In this document: positions 22,554 to 33,998 of the stretch, in pieces
Layout: every line of letters begins with the position of its first letter
Numbering within the stretch: the first letter of the stretch is position 1
NCBI GenBank assembly: GCA_004123355.1
Contig: SCHM01000002.1
Coordinates: 5,677,569-5,741,568, forward strand
From: Amphirosellinia nigrospora
Lineage: Eukaryota > Ascomycota > Sordariomycetes > Xylariales > Xylariaceae
Reading direction: 5' to 3'
DNA: 64,000 bases
Notes under the pieces: model-generated
What the model was told of the DNA's origin: nothing
Seen by the model: only the letters and a program-made list of their open reading frames with translations
The model's database searches: none
Program-made: the position numbers and the translations under genes

Positions 22554-25330
22554 CTAAACAACCTCCCACCGCGCAAGCCACCCGATCCCTTGCCCCGCCT
22601 CACGAACAACGCAAAGTCTCGCCGCGGAATCCCGAGGGTCTTCATACCGCCCGTTTTCCTCCGCTGCGCGGAGCGCGGATAAACTAGCGATCGCCTCCCC
22701 GCGGCCATCTCGGAGGTTAAAAGACCCCGTGGTCACAAACCCGATGAGGTCCGCGGCATCGGGAACAGCGGGTGTCCGTTTGCGTTCATGGATGTCGCGG
22801 TGGGGTGTGGGGGTGGGTATGTCGAGGGGCCTGCTATGAGGATTGCGCGAGAGCTTGGATGCGGGATTCCTGAGTCGGAGAAGTAGTGGTGCCCCAGGAT
22901 CTCTTGTTCTTGGTACTGGAGTTGGGATTATGTTTCCCCGGCCGTTGCGCGAGCCATTGGTCTCGGAGATTAAAGGGGAGGTCCCCGTCTCGGTTGGGCG
23001 GACAAGTCGCGGGAACTTCGGCTTGTGAGGATACCGTCGCTGGATCGGTTGTGATGGTGTTGGGGAGACGGTAGACTCGTGCGCATGGGCTCACTACACC
23101 CCGGCCGAGCATCTTTATCCGTACGGTGATAGTTGCGTTGGGTGGAAATATAGGGGGTTGGCTTGCTAAAAGGGTGGTAAATACACTTTTTGGGAGATAT
23201 GTGATATCCGTTAGGGGCGGCTCGGGCTTGACTTTCGGTTTTGATATCTGTGGCGTCTTGTCTTTGTTAGGTTCCGATACCCCCGACATCTCGTGATCTT
23301 CTCCGCTGTTAGCAGGTGTCGTCTCCGCCTTCCGACGACCGAATAGCGTCTCAAAGTCGCAGCTCCAGCCCACCCCGACCTCGCCTTTGCGTCCGGCGCC
23401 GAGATCGAGGCTCTCCCATTTTACTCTCTTCCCCCTGGGTTTGCGGTCCCATATTTTCCGTCTCGCCTGGCGTTCCCTCGTCTCCCATGCGTTCCCGGCA
23501 TCTGTGCCCGGCACATCGCCTGGGAACCAGGGCTGGCCGCGCTCGAAGGTGAGTTGGCGGATCTCATCGAGGCCCCCAAAGGTCGGGTTGCCTCCAGTGG
23601 ATAAGGGGTAGTGCATCAGGCTGTACCATACCGGAGAACGCACTTCCACGGGAGAAGGACCGTCCAGGTTCCCGGGATTTGTGTTTCGTTCCCATTACGG
23701 GACGCGAGCAACATGATCGGAATAGGAGGGTCGATATTGCTTGGTTCGAGAGAAGCGCCCGGGCCTATCTTCCCGCGCCGCCGGTTGATGGATTTTTGAG
23801 AAGGGAGTTTGGAGGCTTTGAATCGGGCGTCGCGGTTGAGAAGCTGATACGGCGCCAGAATCTCCTCCTTGCGAAATGCGGAGACGGATTCCATGAGCCG
23901 GAGCTGTGCTTGCTGACCTGTTGCTACTGGGGGCTGAACTTTTTGCGGTGGGTATTTGAGGCGCGGGTCCACGATGGAGAAGGCAAGCAAGGCACCTAGG
24001 GGCAGCGACGCGGGATCCCTTAAACCTAACAAAGACTCGAATTTCGAGGCGTGCGGTTCTTTTTGGCTGGTATCAAAAGGTTTCAGTACGCCAAGTAAAG
24101 CTTCTGTTGCGTCGGGGCCGGTGATATCAATGCTTCCGATCTCATGTCGCAAGTCTTGTAAGTACGGCCGAGGCTTATATGCTTTGATGAGCCGCAGTAG
24201 CTCTTTAAATGTCTCAAAGAAAGCAGATGGTGAATCCGGATAAGAAGTTGCCTTGAAGGCTTGTCTGTCTCCGGGTATCGGCCGTCTTGGACGGACTCCA
24301 GACAATATTTGCTGAGCCAATAAAGTGGGCTACGTTCTTGACCTTCCTACTTAGATTTCCGCTCCAATGTACCGCGCCAGCTCTCCAGCGTACTCCTCTA
24401 TCGTTCCATAATGAATCGTGAGTGAGGCCGATATCCTTGAGAATATTCTGAACAATGTTCTCTTTTCCGAATAAACCGATTGTACTCATGTAGCTCATAT
24501 CCCAGGCCATGGCACCTTTCTGCCACTGAACCCGATGGGTTGGCCTATAGTTTTTCTGCGTAGGAGTGACAGGAATTGAAAATCCCCAGAGAGGCTCCGA
24601 CGGGGGGTCATTCTAGCCCGTTTAGCATGCCACATGTGAGTGGGTAGCCAGGTCTTGTTCAATTGTCTTTTTCTATACCTAGGAGCAGTGACTGGGAGAT
24701 CATTTGGTTCGTTCCGCCGTATCTTAGGTCGGGCGGCGCGCGTAGCGATAGCTTCACTATCGGCCCCAGGGCCTTTCTTAATCTTCAGCAGTTTTTCCCG
24801 CTTAGCAAGAATGCCCAATCTCCGCGCTGTCTCAGCACGTAACTAGTCCTGGATGTCTTCGGCTTCCTGGTCTTGGAGTTGACCGTTGGGGTATTATCCT
24901 CGGCCATCTCCCGCTTAGCCCGCCGGTGGAGACGCTTTGGGATCCTCTTGTAGTGGTGAGCGGCTGTTCTGCGTCTCATAGTGAATGGCACGCGCTGAAA
25001 GGCTCGGCTCGTGCCTGATGTTCGCGATCGACGCATACTCTCATCCAGGGCGTTGATCTCAAACGTCATCGAGTTGACGAAGGACTGCACGTCGAGCTCG
25101 CCATCTCGTAGTGCAGCGTGTGTGCTTTGCACCGCTATACTCCTGGCCTCATAAATCTTGGTTCGCTTGGCAGCTCGTGGATTGGAGTTTGAGTTGTTAT
25201 CCTGTGGTCCATTTTTCCTCTTGTTCAACTGCCCAGAGCTTGTGGAAGATGTCCGTGAGGGGGCAGCCGGTGAGTTTTGAGGTCTCGAGGGTTTCCCACT
25301 CTTCCCCTGTGCCATTTGCTTCGGGGGCAT
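22554..25330 (-). CDS. POP1: RNase P/MRP protein subunit POP1 (frame-broken)
   Basis: The largest protein of nuclear RNase P and RNase MRP, which cleave tRNA leaders and pre-rRNA. Start at 25330, stop at 22556-22554. Landmarks in order: basic N-terminus with YKRIPKRLHRRAKREMAEDN; RAETARRLGILAKREKLLK; the signature LPTHMWHAKRARM; MAWDMSYMSTIGLFG; EIGSIDITGPDATEALLG; WTVLLPWKCVL, then PVWYSLMHYPLSTGGNPTFG; GQPWFPGDVPGTDAG; and the C-terminal FVTTGSFNLRDGRG ... RLCVVREAGQGIGWLARWEV. These lie in alternating frames. Breaks are near 24844, 24602-24607 (G6 on plus strand), about 24280, 24239-24240, 23633-23634 and about 22900. Most are fixed by adding one base to a short run. POP1 is essential in yeast, so these are probably sequence errors rather than decay. 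Confidence 0.9.
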
Positions 25331-26934
25331 CGTAGGTCTTCGCCTTCGCCAAGTGGTTTATATAAACAAATATGTCAGGCGTCCTCCGATCAAAGATAAA
25401 ACCGCGAGTTTTACACTAATAAGAATGCGCGCATGCTGATGAATTGGTAATAATAATTACCGAGGCATGGTAAGCCTGAGATATGAGGGATAAGACCAGT
25501 CCGAGGGTTAGAGTTGAAGCCTCCAATATTTTCCAGTTGGTATCACATGCATGCACCAAAACTCTTGGGTTTTACAGGTAACTGACCTGAACGAAGCACG
25601 CGTTTCCTTGGAGGAATCAAGTGCGCGTTCTGATGATTTTTCCAAGCTGTCCCCTTATTAGAGCCGAAATAATAACTTCAGATATGTTGATTATATAGCG
25701 TAGGGAGAATGAGAGTTCGTGAATGCATGCCTGCTATTGGACCAAAAGAGTCTTTGAGGTTTAACGCGCTGTAGGCTAACCTAGTGCCTTATCTCCGAGA
25801 CGGCAGACCACTTACCTGAGGTACCTACCTAAGCCCCCAAACCGGCCCCAAGTAAATCCGCCAAAACTCTCTCCTCCCACTTGGAGTTAACCACCTACCT
25901 GCATGAAATGTTGCTAAAATAAACCCAATCAGATTGCCCTCTAGACTACAATTCGAGACGTCTTGGTCTGCTTTTTACCCAAGCCCAAGACGGATCTGGC
26001 ATAATGGCGGGCCAATATTTAGAGAGCTCGGAGTAAGCCGCGATCCAACGTTCGAGAGCGCTGACCACCTGACGCGCACTAACGGTGACTTCGTCGTCAC
26101 CCTTTTTTTCTATTCGTCTATGTTGTACAGAACACAGACTACTTTACTACCCATAGACTAGGTGCAGATCGATAATCCTGCGACTCGACCTGTCTAGCCA
26201 TTCCTTTATCATTTATTCATTTATTCATCTATTCTTGTCGCTATTATTTGTTATCAGTCGCCCCTCCCTCCTTACCGTACTCGACAGATTGTATACGACG
26301 GAGAATCCAGGCGTCGCCCCCCCTTGCCCCCATTCCATTCCCACGCCCACGCCCATGCCCATGCCCATGCCGGCTTACGATTCAGCCAGTACTATCCGAT
26401 TCATCAGCCTCAAATCAAATCATGACTGCATGTCGGCACATCCTATCTCCATCCGCATTCGCTAGCTGTAGCTGGCATGTGCGCTATCCGTGCCACAGGG
26501 TCTAGTTAGTCAGGTTGAATGCCGCTATAGCATCGACGGTTAACCCGAGTCCTGTCTAACATGACGTCCTTAAGTATGTAAGCCCCGACAGCTCCTCGTT
26601 TAGCCCCAATCCCAATCCCACCCCTCCCGCTGAATCATAAGTTTGTTATTGCTGCTCAAAGAGCCGCATTCCACGGCGCAGCTTTGTATCTTCGGCACCT
26701 TCGGAACTTGCGCTGTCCATTCACCCGAGCACATCTGCGCACCATTCAGCTTTGCCTTTTCCTTTTCTTCAAGTCGCCGGGTTCTACTCTTTCTCTCAAT
26801 TGTATCCCCTTGTCTGATGCAAGGCCTCTGTCGTAGTCGCGACGATCATGTCATCTCCTCCGTCTTCAACAGCCCACACAATCCTGAGCGAACCTTGACA
26901 ACTGTGCTATGCACTACTACAAACTTGAGCTGAC
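25331..26934. other. Upstream region of POP1 and of the NT-C2 gene
   Basis: Divergent intergenic DNA between POP1 (minus) and the NT-C2 gene (plus). A TACCTACCTA motif lies at about 25820-25830. A hexanucleotide repeat of CCCACG/CCCATG units lies at about 26338-26371. From about 26600 the plus strand is pyrimidine-rich, consistent with the leader of the gene starting at 26935. The open frames here carry no known domain. Confidence 0.4.
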
Positions 26935-28485
26935 ATGCGTGTCTTTCCAATAGTGAATAAGGCTCGGAAGGTAATGCGCCAGCGCCTCCCGACGCCCCCC
27001 TCTATTTCCATTCCATCGTCGCTAACACGGACATACGCGTACAGCCCAAATTTGAATTACATCTCTGGATATACGACTTGAACAACGTCCCTTTGGTCGC
27101 TGGCACATCTTGCGTGAAATGGCACCTTCCCAATAGTATACATGGCGAGCATCGTGGCCGCACAGCGAAGTGCACCGTCGACAAGGTCAACCACCGCGTC
27201 ACATACAACTACTCGAAAACCATACCTCTGCGCATCTCCATCGATCGCAACAACAGCCTGACCGAATGCCCGATAGAGTTCGAAGTTTGCAGGAGTTTTC
27301 CGTCGGGTCTGGGGGACGGGATGAAAAGATTCCGTTGGGCAACATCAGGTTAAACTTGAGTGAATATATCGAAGAGAGTGAGGCCTTTGCTCGGCGCAGC
27401 ATCGCGTCACGAGTCGCTGGGAACCTGGAACATGTCCGCGACAAATTAACGAAATCCAGTACCGGCCGATCAGCCAGCGAGGCTGAACGGACAGTTACCT
27501 CGCCGGCAGGCACAACATCGCACCCGGAAGAGATCGACCTAGTGGATGAGGAGTGCTGAGGAAGGGATTGTGCGACGGTACCTCATGCAGGATAGCAAGA
27601 TCAATAGCACGCTGAAGATCGGTATTCTCATGGTGCAAGCGGATGGAGAGCGCAATTATGTAGCACCACCACTAAAGTCGGCTACCATGTTCATGGGCGG
27701 CATCTCGAGCATACTCGCCGGCGCCGGCGAGCAAGGTGCAACAGAAATTGAAGACCCTGGCGGCGCATTACCAAGCATTAGCAAGTCCCGCGAAACCGCC
27801 GAGGCACAGGACATGTATCGTCGCGCCCTCGCCGCGAGTTGGGATTGCCATCCTGGCGAGTTACACGCCGACGAGTGTATAGAGGATATATTCGCCGGTG
27901 GAAACGGCTGGCGTGACGGCACAGCCAAGAAGTCACGGTCGCACACCAACTCCCCGAACCTGGGTAGGACGAGTAGCAGCGGCAGCGCAACGCCAAGCAC
28001 AACTAGTAGTGACGACGCGCTTGGCGGCACCCTTCGTCGAGCGACATCCGGCGCATCCAGGCGCACATGCGGGGCAATAGCGCCGCGAGCGACAAGTCCA
28101 ATGCCACCATCACGGGCCGCAATGACAACGACTCCGGTCCGCAGTCCCTGACTCTTCGACCCAGCCCACAAACACATCACCGGGGCCGCTTTAGTGGTCA
28201 TGGACATGGACATGGGCACGGACATGGCACGCGGCTTTCACCCTTACACCAATCATTCATAGGGAGGACAGCGGGGTCTCGCTATTCGACGACGGCCCGT
28301 CCCCAGGCCTCCATAGCCTCCATAGTCGTAACGAGAGCCTGACGAGTCTCGCGCCGACACTCGGCAGTGCGGAGAGTAACAGCGAGCGAGGGAGGTCGGG
28401 CGGCTTCAGGCGGCCGAGGGAACTCGACGAATATGAGCTGAGAGATGATCTTATCGCCTGGAAATTGCCCGGGACGGTTACGTAG
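26935..28485 (+). CDS. NT-C2 domain protein (EEIG1/EHBP1 N-terminal type)
   Basis: Exon 1 is 26935-26970 (MRVFPIVNKARK); the intron 26971-27044 has a GCTAAC branch site; exon 2 runs from 27045 to the TAG at 28483-28485. The N-terminal 150 residues are an NT-type C2 domain: PKFELHLWIYDLNNVPLVAG, VKWHLPNSIHGEHRGRT, YNYSKTIPLRISIDRNN, LGNIRLNLSEYIEESE, then EEGIVRRYLMQDSKINSTLK. NT-C2 domains bind membranes or act as scaffolds in trafficking and cytoskeleton. A family-specific middle (LAASWDCHPGELHADECIED) precedes low-complexity Ser/Thr sequence, a Gly-His repeat (GHGHGHGHGHG, about 28196-28230), and a conserved end, ELDEYELRDDLIAWKLPG. Frame breaks are near 27290, 27553 and 28045. Identification rests on the strongly conserved ends. 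Confidence 0.8.
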
Positions 28486-29169
28486 TCCAGCAAGCATTGC
28501 AGTATAGCTAGTACAGCATGGTATGGGTGGTATAGTTTAGCATAGCAAGGTGTTACGGCGTTTACGGACAGGGCGCGAACATCAGCGGACCCGCGGGGAG
28601 CCAATGGGGGAGGAATCCATTGAACTTACATCTTCTGATTTTCTATGTAATAGTACAATGTAGCAACAAGCGAGCGCTGCGTAGGTCCAGATATACACAA
28701 GTTGAATATCCGTCGTGGTTCAGGACTGCGAGCCATGTGACGGGACATATACACCGCCTCTCCACATAACAGCATTGTACAACCTACATCAGCTATCTTA
28801 TTTGTCCACATGTCGTCCCCGTGGCAATTGCCTATATATCACCACATCCTGAACAGACCAACAGATAAACAATCCCGCTCTTCACGGGCACGGATATGCA
28901 AATGGGTAGATAGGGAGTGACGGCATACCTAATGATAAGAATGGCTCTTTTATATTCTATAAACCGTCCTATCCTCTGATATCTCTATTGTGATTTTTTG
29001 GGTACAAAAATGCACCCTACCATCGGATCCCATCCTTGCCAGAATATCGAAACTATTCCCATTTTGAAAAAAGATGTTCAGCCCGGCTATCCCTCCAACC
29101 CAAGTGTGTGGGTTTTTTACAGATGCATAGGCGGGCTAGACTATTTCAACCTCATTATTTGGAGATCAT
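28486..29169. other. Convergent 3' intergenic region
   Basis: This lies between the converging 3' ends of the NT-C2 gene and SSZ1. No gene, tRNA or repeat recognised; probably 3' UTR sequence. Confidence 0.4.
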
Positions 29170-30980
29170 TCATGGAGCCTTCAGGGTTCCCCTCACACCA
29201 CCTTTACCGCCACACTCCCTCGCCGTAATGGTGACGCTCAGGTCGTTGGCAACGGTGATAGTGACCTCGACCTTGCCGCCCTTCTTGACGTCTTTGATGG
29301 CGGCCTCAGCGAGGGTGCTGCCTATCTTCCAGACTTTTTCCCTGTGTTCCTCTTCCTCTTCTTCCGAGTCGAAGTCGCTATCTTCATCCTCGTCATCCTC
29401 TTTTGTGCCATTCTCCTTCACCTTGGGCTCAGGCTTAGTCACCTTGATGTGGGTGCCACCCTCGACGATCTTGATAAGCACGCTGCCGCCTTCTTTAGGA
29501 GCGTCGACGTGGACCGTCCGGCGTGCGGGCACGGCTGTCTCGGGGGCAATTACGGGTGTGAATATCTCACCGTCGTCGGACAATGTGAGGACACCGACGG
29601 CATTGGAGATGTGTTTGACGGTGGTAACAGCGGCGTGAGTTGATTGATCAATGTCATCAGACTCGTATTCCTGGATCAGAGATGCTTGTAGGGCAGCACC
29701 ACGAGCCTGCAGCTCTGAAGGGTTGAGTGCGTTCGGGGTTGTCGAAGGGGCGAGGATGTTGGTCGTTCCAGGGAAGATGGATCTCATGTTAGTCGCAATT
29801 CGGGTGTGTGTGACGTGCCACCGGATAGTATAACTTCGTCGATATCTAGACATCTAACCCGGCCTTCTTCACGGCGCTCTCGACCAATCTGTTGAAACCC
29901 TCAAACACTTTACGGGCAATAGTCTCATACCGTAATCTGTTAATGGTCATCTGGAAATCGATACCCTCTGCCAGGCTCTCAACACTGAAGTTGGCGTTGG
30001 TTCCTATACTGAGGGCCTTCTTGGTAGCCTCGGATTCAGCCTTCAGCTTAGCTAAGCTTTTGGCATTCTCGCGCGGGTCGACGTTGGCGTTCTTCTTCAA
30101 AAATTCCTTGGCAAAGTGGTCCATGAGGACCTTGTCCAGTTGCGTACCAGCAAATTCGTAATCATGAGCAGTCGCAAGAAGGGTGTAGAGGCCCCCTCTT
30201 GAAGCGACCACGGCGACATCTGATCGTGTACCACCAAGGTCGGCCACTACAACGATCTTGTCTTCCAGTTCCGCTTCAGGTCTAGCATCATAGGCGAGGA
30301 CTGAGGCGATGGGCTCATTAATAAGTTGCAGGATTTCCAAGTCGGCGTCCTGAGCAGCTTTTGTTAAGGCTTCCCTCTGCTTTTCGCTAAAGTTTGTGGG
30401 CACAGTGACGACAGCTGAGGTCACCTTCTTTCCAATATAATCGGATGCGGATTGCACGAGTCGTCGCAGATAACGAGTGGAAATCTCCGATACGGGGAGA
30501 GTCGAGGGGTCTTCCTCAGCCTTGTCTTGGATCGTAAAAGAGATGGCTCCATTCTTATCTTCTGGGTGAGAGGCGGCATGGCAATGAGTGGGGTCGATCG
30601 ACTTGAAACTATTCCATCGTTAACACATGACTGGAGCAATGAAGAGTTTGACGCACTCTTGACCTAGGAAGTCCTTGAAGGCAACAACTGTGTTCTTGGG
30701 GTTCCGAATTAGGAGCGCCTTGGCCTGGTTTCCGGTGTACTCTTCTCCGTCTACGTAAGACAAGATGGTGGGAATCTGACGATCTGGCAGCAGCAATATT
30801 AGCAGGGAAATAAGGCTGGAAGATTGATTTGTATGAGTAAATCTTACCTCCATCTTCATTGGCAATGACCACAGGGCTATCGTCGATCGTGCAGGCGATA
30901 GAGCTGTAAGAGTTGCCAAAGGAGATACCAATGGCACAGCGATCATCCGGCGCAACGCCGGCAGCTCCTTTCTCAGCCAT
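29170..30980 (-). CDS. SSZ1: Atypical Hsp70 SSZ1 of the ribosome-associated complex
   Basis: SSZ1 pairs with the J-protein zuotin on the ribosome and assists nascent-chain folding through Ssb. Exons: 30980-30848, 30783-30657, 30608-29170, with introns of 64 and 48 nt. The actin-like ATPase opens with AIGISFGNSYSSIACTIDDS rather than the canonical DLGTTYS loop, then RQIPTILSYVDGEEYTGNQA, FKSIDPTHCH, VTVPTNFSEKQREAL and INEPIASVLAYDA. The C-terminal part has a highly acidic linker (KEDDEDEDSDFDSEEEEEEH) and a conserved end, GGKGGVRGTLKAP. The frame is lost near 29849 and again near 29802-29804; one added base at each place restores the expected ...LDIDEVILSGGTSHTPR..., so two bases are probably missing. 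It is transcribed divergently from RRP40. Confidence 0.93.
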
Positions 30981-31380
30981 CCTTCAGCAATTGTGATGCG
31001 ACTTTTAACCAGTGTTTTGTGCGTGTGTCGAGCAATACGGAGGGGGTGTTGGCAGTGTCGAGAGCTGATTAGCGGGATAGCATGAGACGATATTGGTAGG
31101 CGGCTTGCCTCGTGAATTTTAGCACTCGAAAAAAAAAAGTCACCAGAGGGAAACCCTTGCTCCCAATTGCGATGGCCGCTCTAGCCACAAATGCCCCTCC
31201 AAAATCCGCCGCAGCCACATTTTGTCTCTTATCTGCCATCTTATCAATGCCAGTTCCACTAAAATTTAGCAACCAATTAATCCAAGGCAAGCCAGACTAG
31301 AGCTTCGGCCATTGCGATTACAACCGGACCACTCATTCCACGACTGTGATAGCAACAACCCCCAAACAGTGTCCTCGAGG
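30981..31380. promoter_or_regulatory. Shared divergent promoter region of SSZ1 and RRP40
   Basis: Exactly 400 bp separate the start codons of SSZ1 (minus) and RRP40 (plus). The interval contains an A10-11 run at about 31129-31139, the kind of tract that often keeps nucleosomes off divergent housekeeping promoters in fungi. No TATA box was assigned. The regulatory role is inferred from geometry. Confidence 0.45.
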
Positions 31381-32187
31381 ATGGCAGCCCAGACAGAGCG
31401 CCTTGTTGTTTTGCCGGGAGACGAGATCCCTGCATCTCTCATTCCCTCTCACCCCAAACGAGCATTGAAGCTTGGCCCCGGCCTACGACACTTGCCTCCG
31501 AGTGAACTGATACCGACTGTGGCCGGTCAGTTGGTCACTGACCACAAGAAGAACTCCATCTGGGTTGAGTATAACGGCGGCAGAGTGAGAGAATCCCCAG
31601 CATTTCCATCCCACCCTCAGAGATTGCTAACCCAGGTTGTTAATAAGTATATTCCGGCCGTTGGCGACTTGGTTATTTGCACTGTCCAGCGTCCCGGCCC
31701 GGAGTACTACTATGTGTCCATCACTGAATACAACACCAACGCCATACTGCCACAGCTAGCTTTTGAGATGGCTACCAAGAAGACCAGGCCCCAGCTCACT
31801 CATGGCGCTTTGGTCTATGCCAGAGTGTGTCTGGCCAATCGTCATATGGACCCTGAACTAGAATGTGTCTCCCCTGCCACCGGCAAAGCGGATGGCCTGG
31901 GTCCCCTGGTCGGAGGCATGTTATACGACATATCCCTCGGCATGGCTCGACGGCTATTAATGAGGAAATCGGTTGAGGAGGGGAAAGTAGCTGTACTAGA
32001 AGAACTTGGGTCAGCTGGTCTTGCCTTTGAGACTGCTGTGGGTAGAAACGGCAAGCTGTGGGTCAACAGCGATAGTGTCAAGGCCGTTCTGATAGTTGGT
32101 CGGGCAGTCAGGGAGACGGACGAGAATAAGCTCAGCGTTGAGCAACAGAAGAAGCTCGTACGGAAGCTCGTCAAGGAGATGAGTTGA
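31381..32187 (+). CDS. RRP40: Exosome complex cap subunit Rrp40
   Basis: RNA-binding cap protein of the nuclear and cytoplasmic exosome, which degrades and trims RNA 3' ends. Exons 31381-31584 and 31636-32187 encode 251 aa. The 51-nt intron (GTGAGA, GCTAACCCAG) is a multiple of three and contains no stop, so it could be missed; splicing gives the conserved NGGRVVNKYIPAVGDLVI. Residues 72-150 are the S1 RNA-binding fold (YYVSITEYNTNAILPQLAFE; RVCLANRHMDPELECV). The C-terminal KH-like part has the family motif GRNGKLWVNSDSVK near 204-217. The start MAAQTERLVVLPGDEIP is preferred over an in-frame upstream ATG at 31312 because homology begins there. The gene is intact. Confidence 0.94.
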   Translation: MAAQTERLVVLPGDEIPASLIPSHPKRALKLGPGLRHLPPSELIPTVAGQLVTDHKKNSIWVEYNGGRVRESPAFPSHPQRLLTQVVNKYIPAVGDLVICTVQRPGPEYYYVSITEYNTNAILPQLAFEMATKKTRPQLTHGALVYARVCLANRHMDPELECVSPATGKADGLGPLVGGMLYDISLGMARRLLMRKSVEEGKVAVLEELGSAGLAFETAVGRNGKLWVNSDSVKAVLIVGRAVRETDENKLSVEQQKKLVRKLVKEMS

Positions 32188-33190
32188 GTCGGGGTCATGT
32201 CGGCGGGCAACCCTTGAGGCGCGTCTTGATATGCCAGAAACCGACTCTTTTCCCGAAGATCCCTTTTACACGACACCATCTCGCCTATCGCAACACGGCC
32301 AAATTGCTAGGCTTTGTTCACAGTCGATTAATCTGTAGACGATTCTGGCGCTTCCTCTATTGCATCACCTACCACTTATGGAGTATGATGGTCGCTTCCG
32401 CCTTCTTGGTTATGGGGACTTCACGTAAGTCAAAATGATTTGGAATTATGTTCATTATCTGCGCGCTCTTATCATTATAAAGTGCCATTGAACCAATTGA
32501 CTGACAGCAAATTGTTCCATTTTTAGGGCATCGACTCCATCATTTGCATGGGTCTTTTATATTGAACTGCATGCCCGTTGCTGGCCGTGCCGCCGCAATC
32601 AATGCCTCCGGTCTCGACCGGGAAAACTGCACGGCACTCGATAGCCCTACAACGACAATGGCTAAAGTCGCACAGCGGGTGGCGTCCGGATAGATTAGCG
32701 GAAACTCGCAGCAACATGAGATACCCGCGTACCTGTAGGTACTTTTGTAGCCATCCAATTTGGCTAAATACATACAACATGACGACAACTACTTGTCACT
32801 TTAACCAGTTCGCACTTCTTGCATAACCTTATCTTTATTCTCCGTTTGGCTTTGGGATCGACAAGCTCCAGACCTGAAGTGCACAGCATGGCAATATACG
32901 ATCCAATAATATCGCAATGATTAACAACCTCAGTCAATCGACCGCACCGCAAGTTTCTCATTCCGCGCAAACGGATAAACATATTTTCAGTAGGACTTCG
33001 TGAATTTATTCGACGTATACGTAGTGATCAGTGTAAATATATTGAGTTACGTTATGATGGCGAGTATAAATTGGTCAAGGACGAACCTAATGATTTTGAA
33101 GGCTACTCGTCTCTAACACCTCATCGCCTACTACTTGGTGAGTTCACCTTACAGCTTGCCATTTCCTGTGATCATAGAAAATCATTCAGA
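32188..33190. other. Intergenic stretch
   Basis: Downstream of RRP40 and upstream of the peroxidase gene. Only short, opposing open frames were found and none resembles a known family. The 60-70 bp before 33191 is probably the peroxidase leader. Confidence 0.35.
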
Positions 33191-33998
33191 ATGCAACCAC
33201 TTGCCCTTCTCGCGCTGGTGACAGCCTGTGCTGCTAGCCCCATCGTCTCTCAGGCCGCCCTCAAACCATACGTCCAGCCCAAGAGCACCGACTCCAGTGT
33301 CCCATGCTAAATACTTTGGCGAACCATGGATATATGTACGGAACCCCTTCCCGTTATAGGAACTCTCACCCGGGCACTCTGCTAACCAGACTACTCATCA
33401 GACCACACGATGGCCGTAACATCACGGCCGAGCAATTTGGCAACGCCATCTTTGAGTCCACGAACTGGCACGCCGACTTCGGGTTATTCCCCGCCAATGC
33501 CGCGCTCAAAAACCTCGGCAAGTCCACCCTCGACCTAGCCGATCTCAACAGCATTCCAGGCGGCGAGCACCCGGCCTCCCTAACGAGGAAGGACGCAAGT
33601 GCTGGTGATAGCAACACCATCGACACGTCTCGCATAACACAGCTGCTCGCAGATAGCAAGACTAGTTTCCTGACGATTGAGTCGGTGGCCAAGACCCGCA
33701 ACCGCCTCGACCAGAGCTCGAGCCCACCTCTCACGGAAACGCAGTTGGGCGTTGCTCAGGGAGAGGCCGCTCTCATGATGCTACTAATGCGCGACACGTA
33801 TGTCTCGTTACCGACCAACGAGCAGGATTTGACCACTCTGCGCGCACCTAAGGAGCGGACCAGAGTCTGGTTGCTGCAGGAGAAATTCCCACTGCTCAAG
33901 GCTGGAAACCCGCTGAGGAAGTCGTTCAGATTGCGGACCTGGGGCCAATCAACACTGCCATTGTTGACTCGCAGGCTGCGCAAAAGGGGAGCTCTTAA
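33191..33998 (+). CDS. Secreted heme-thiolate (chloro)peroxidase-like protein
   Basis: Member of the chloroperoxidase/unspecific peroxygenase family, secreted enzymes that use H2O2 and a Cys-ligated heme. MQPLALLALVTACAA is a signal peptide. The heme-ligand region is CPMLNTLANHGY (Cys codon 33298-33300); intron 33336-33401; then PHDGRNITAEQFGNAIFEST. The distal motif, usually EHD in short family members, is EHP here (GGEHPASLTRKDA), so the metal-binding Asp appears replaced. LGVAQGEAALMMLLM and a C-terminal GWKPAEEVVQIADLGP segment follow to a stop at 33996-33998. Two frame breaks: just before the Cys codon (about 33296) and at 33900-33901, where one extra G restores the conserved end. It could be a degenerate copy, but the break style matches errors elsewhere. 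Confidence 0.85.

Noticed and set aside
23316-24243. Several long plus-strand open frames (23316-23552, 23616-23999, 23956-24243)
   Set aside because: They lie opposite POP1, whose minus-strand frames carry the conserved protein motifs; the plus frames have no domain.
29036-29638. 200-aa Ser-rich plus-strand frame
   Set aside because: It is the complement of the acidic SSZ1 tail and has no independent support.
31312-32187. 291-aa uninterrupted reading of RRP40
   Set aside because: It includes 23 upstream residues without homology and a 17-codon retained intron (31585-31635) that splits a conserved motif.
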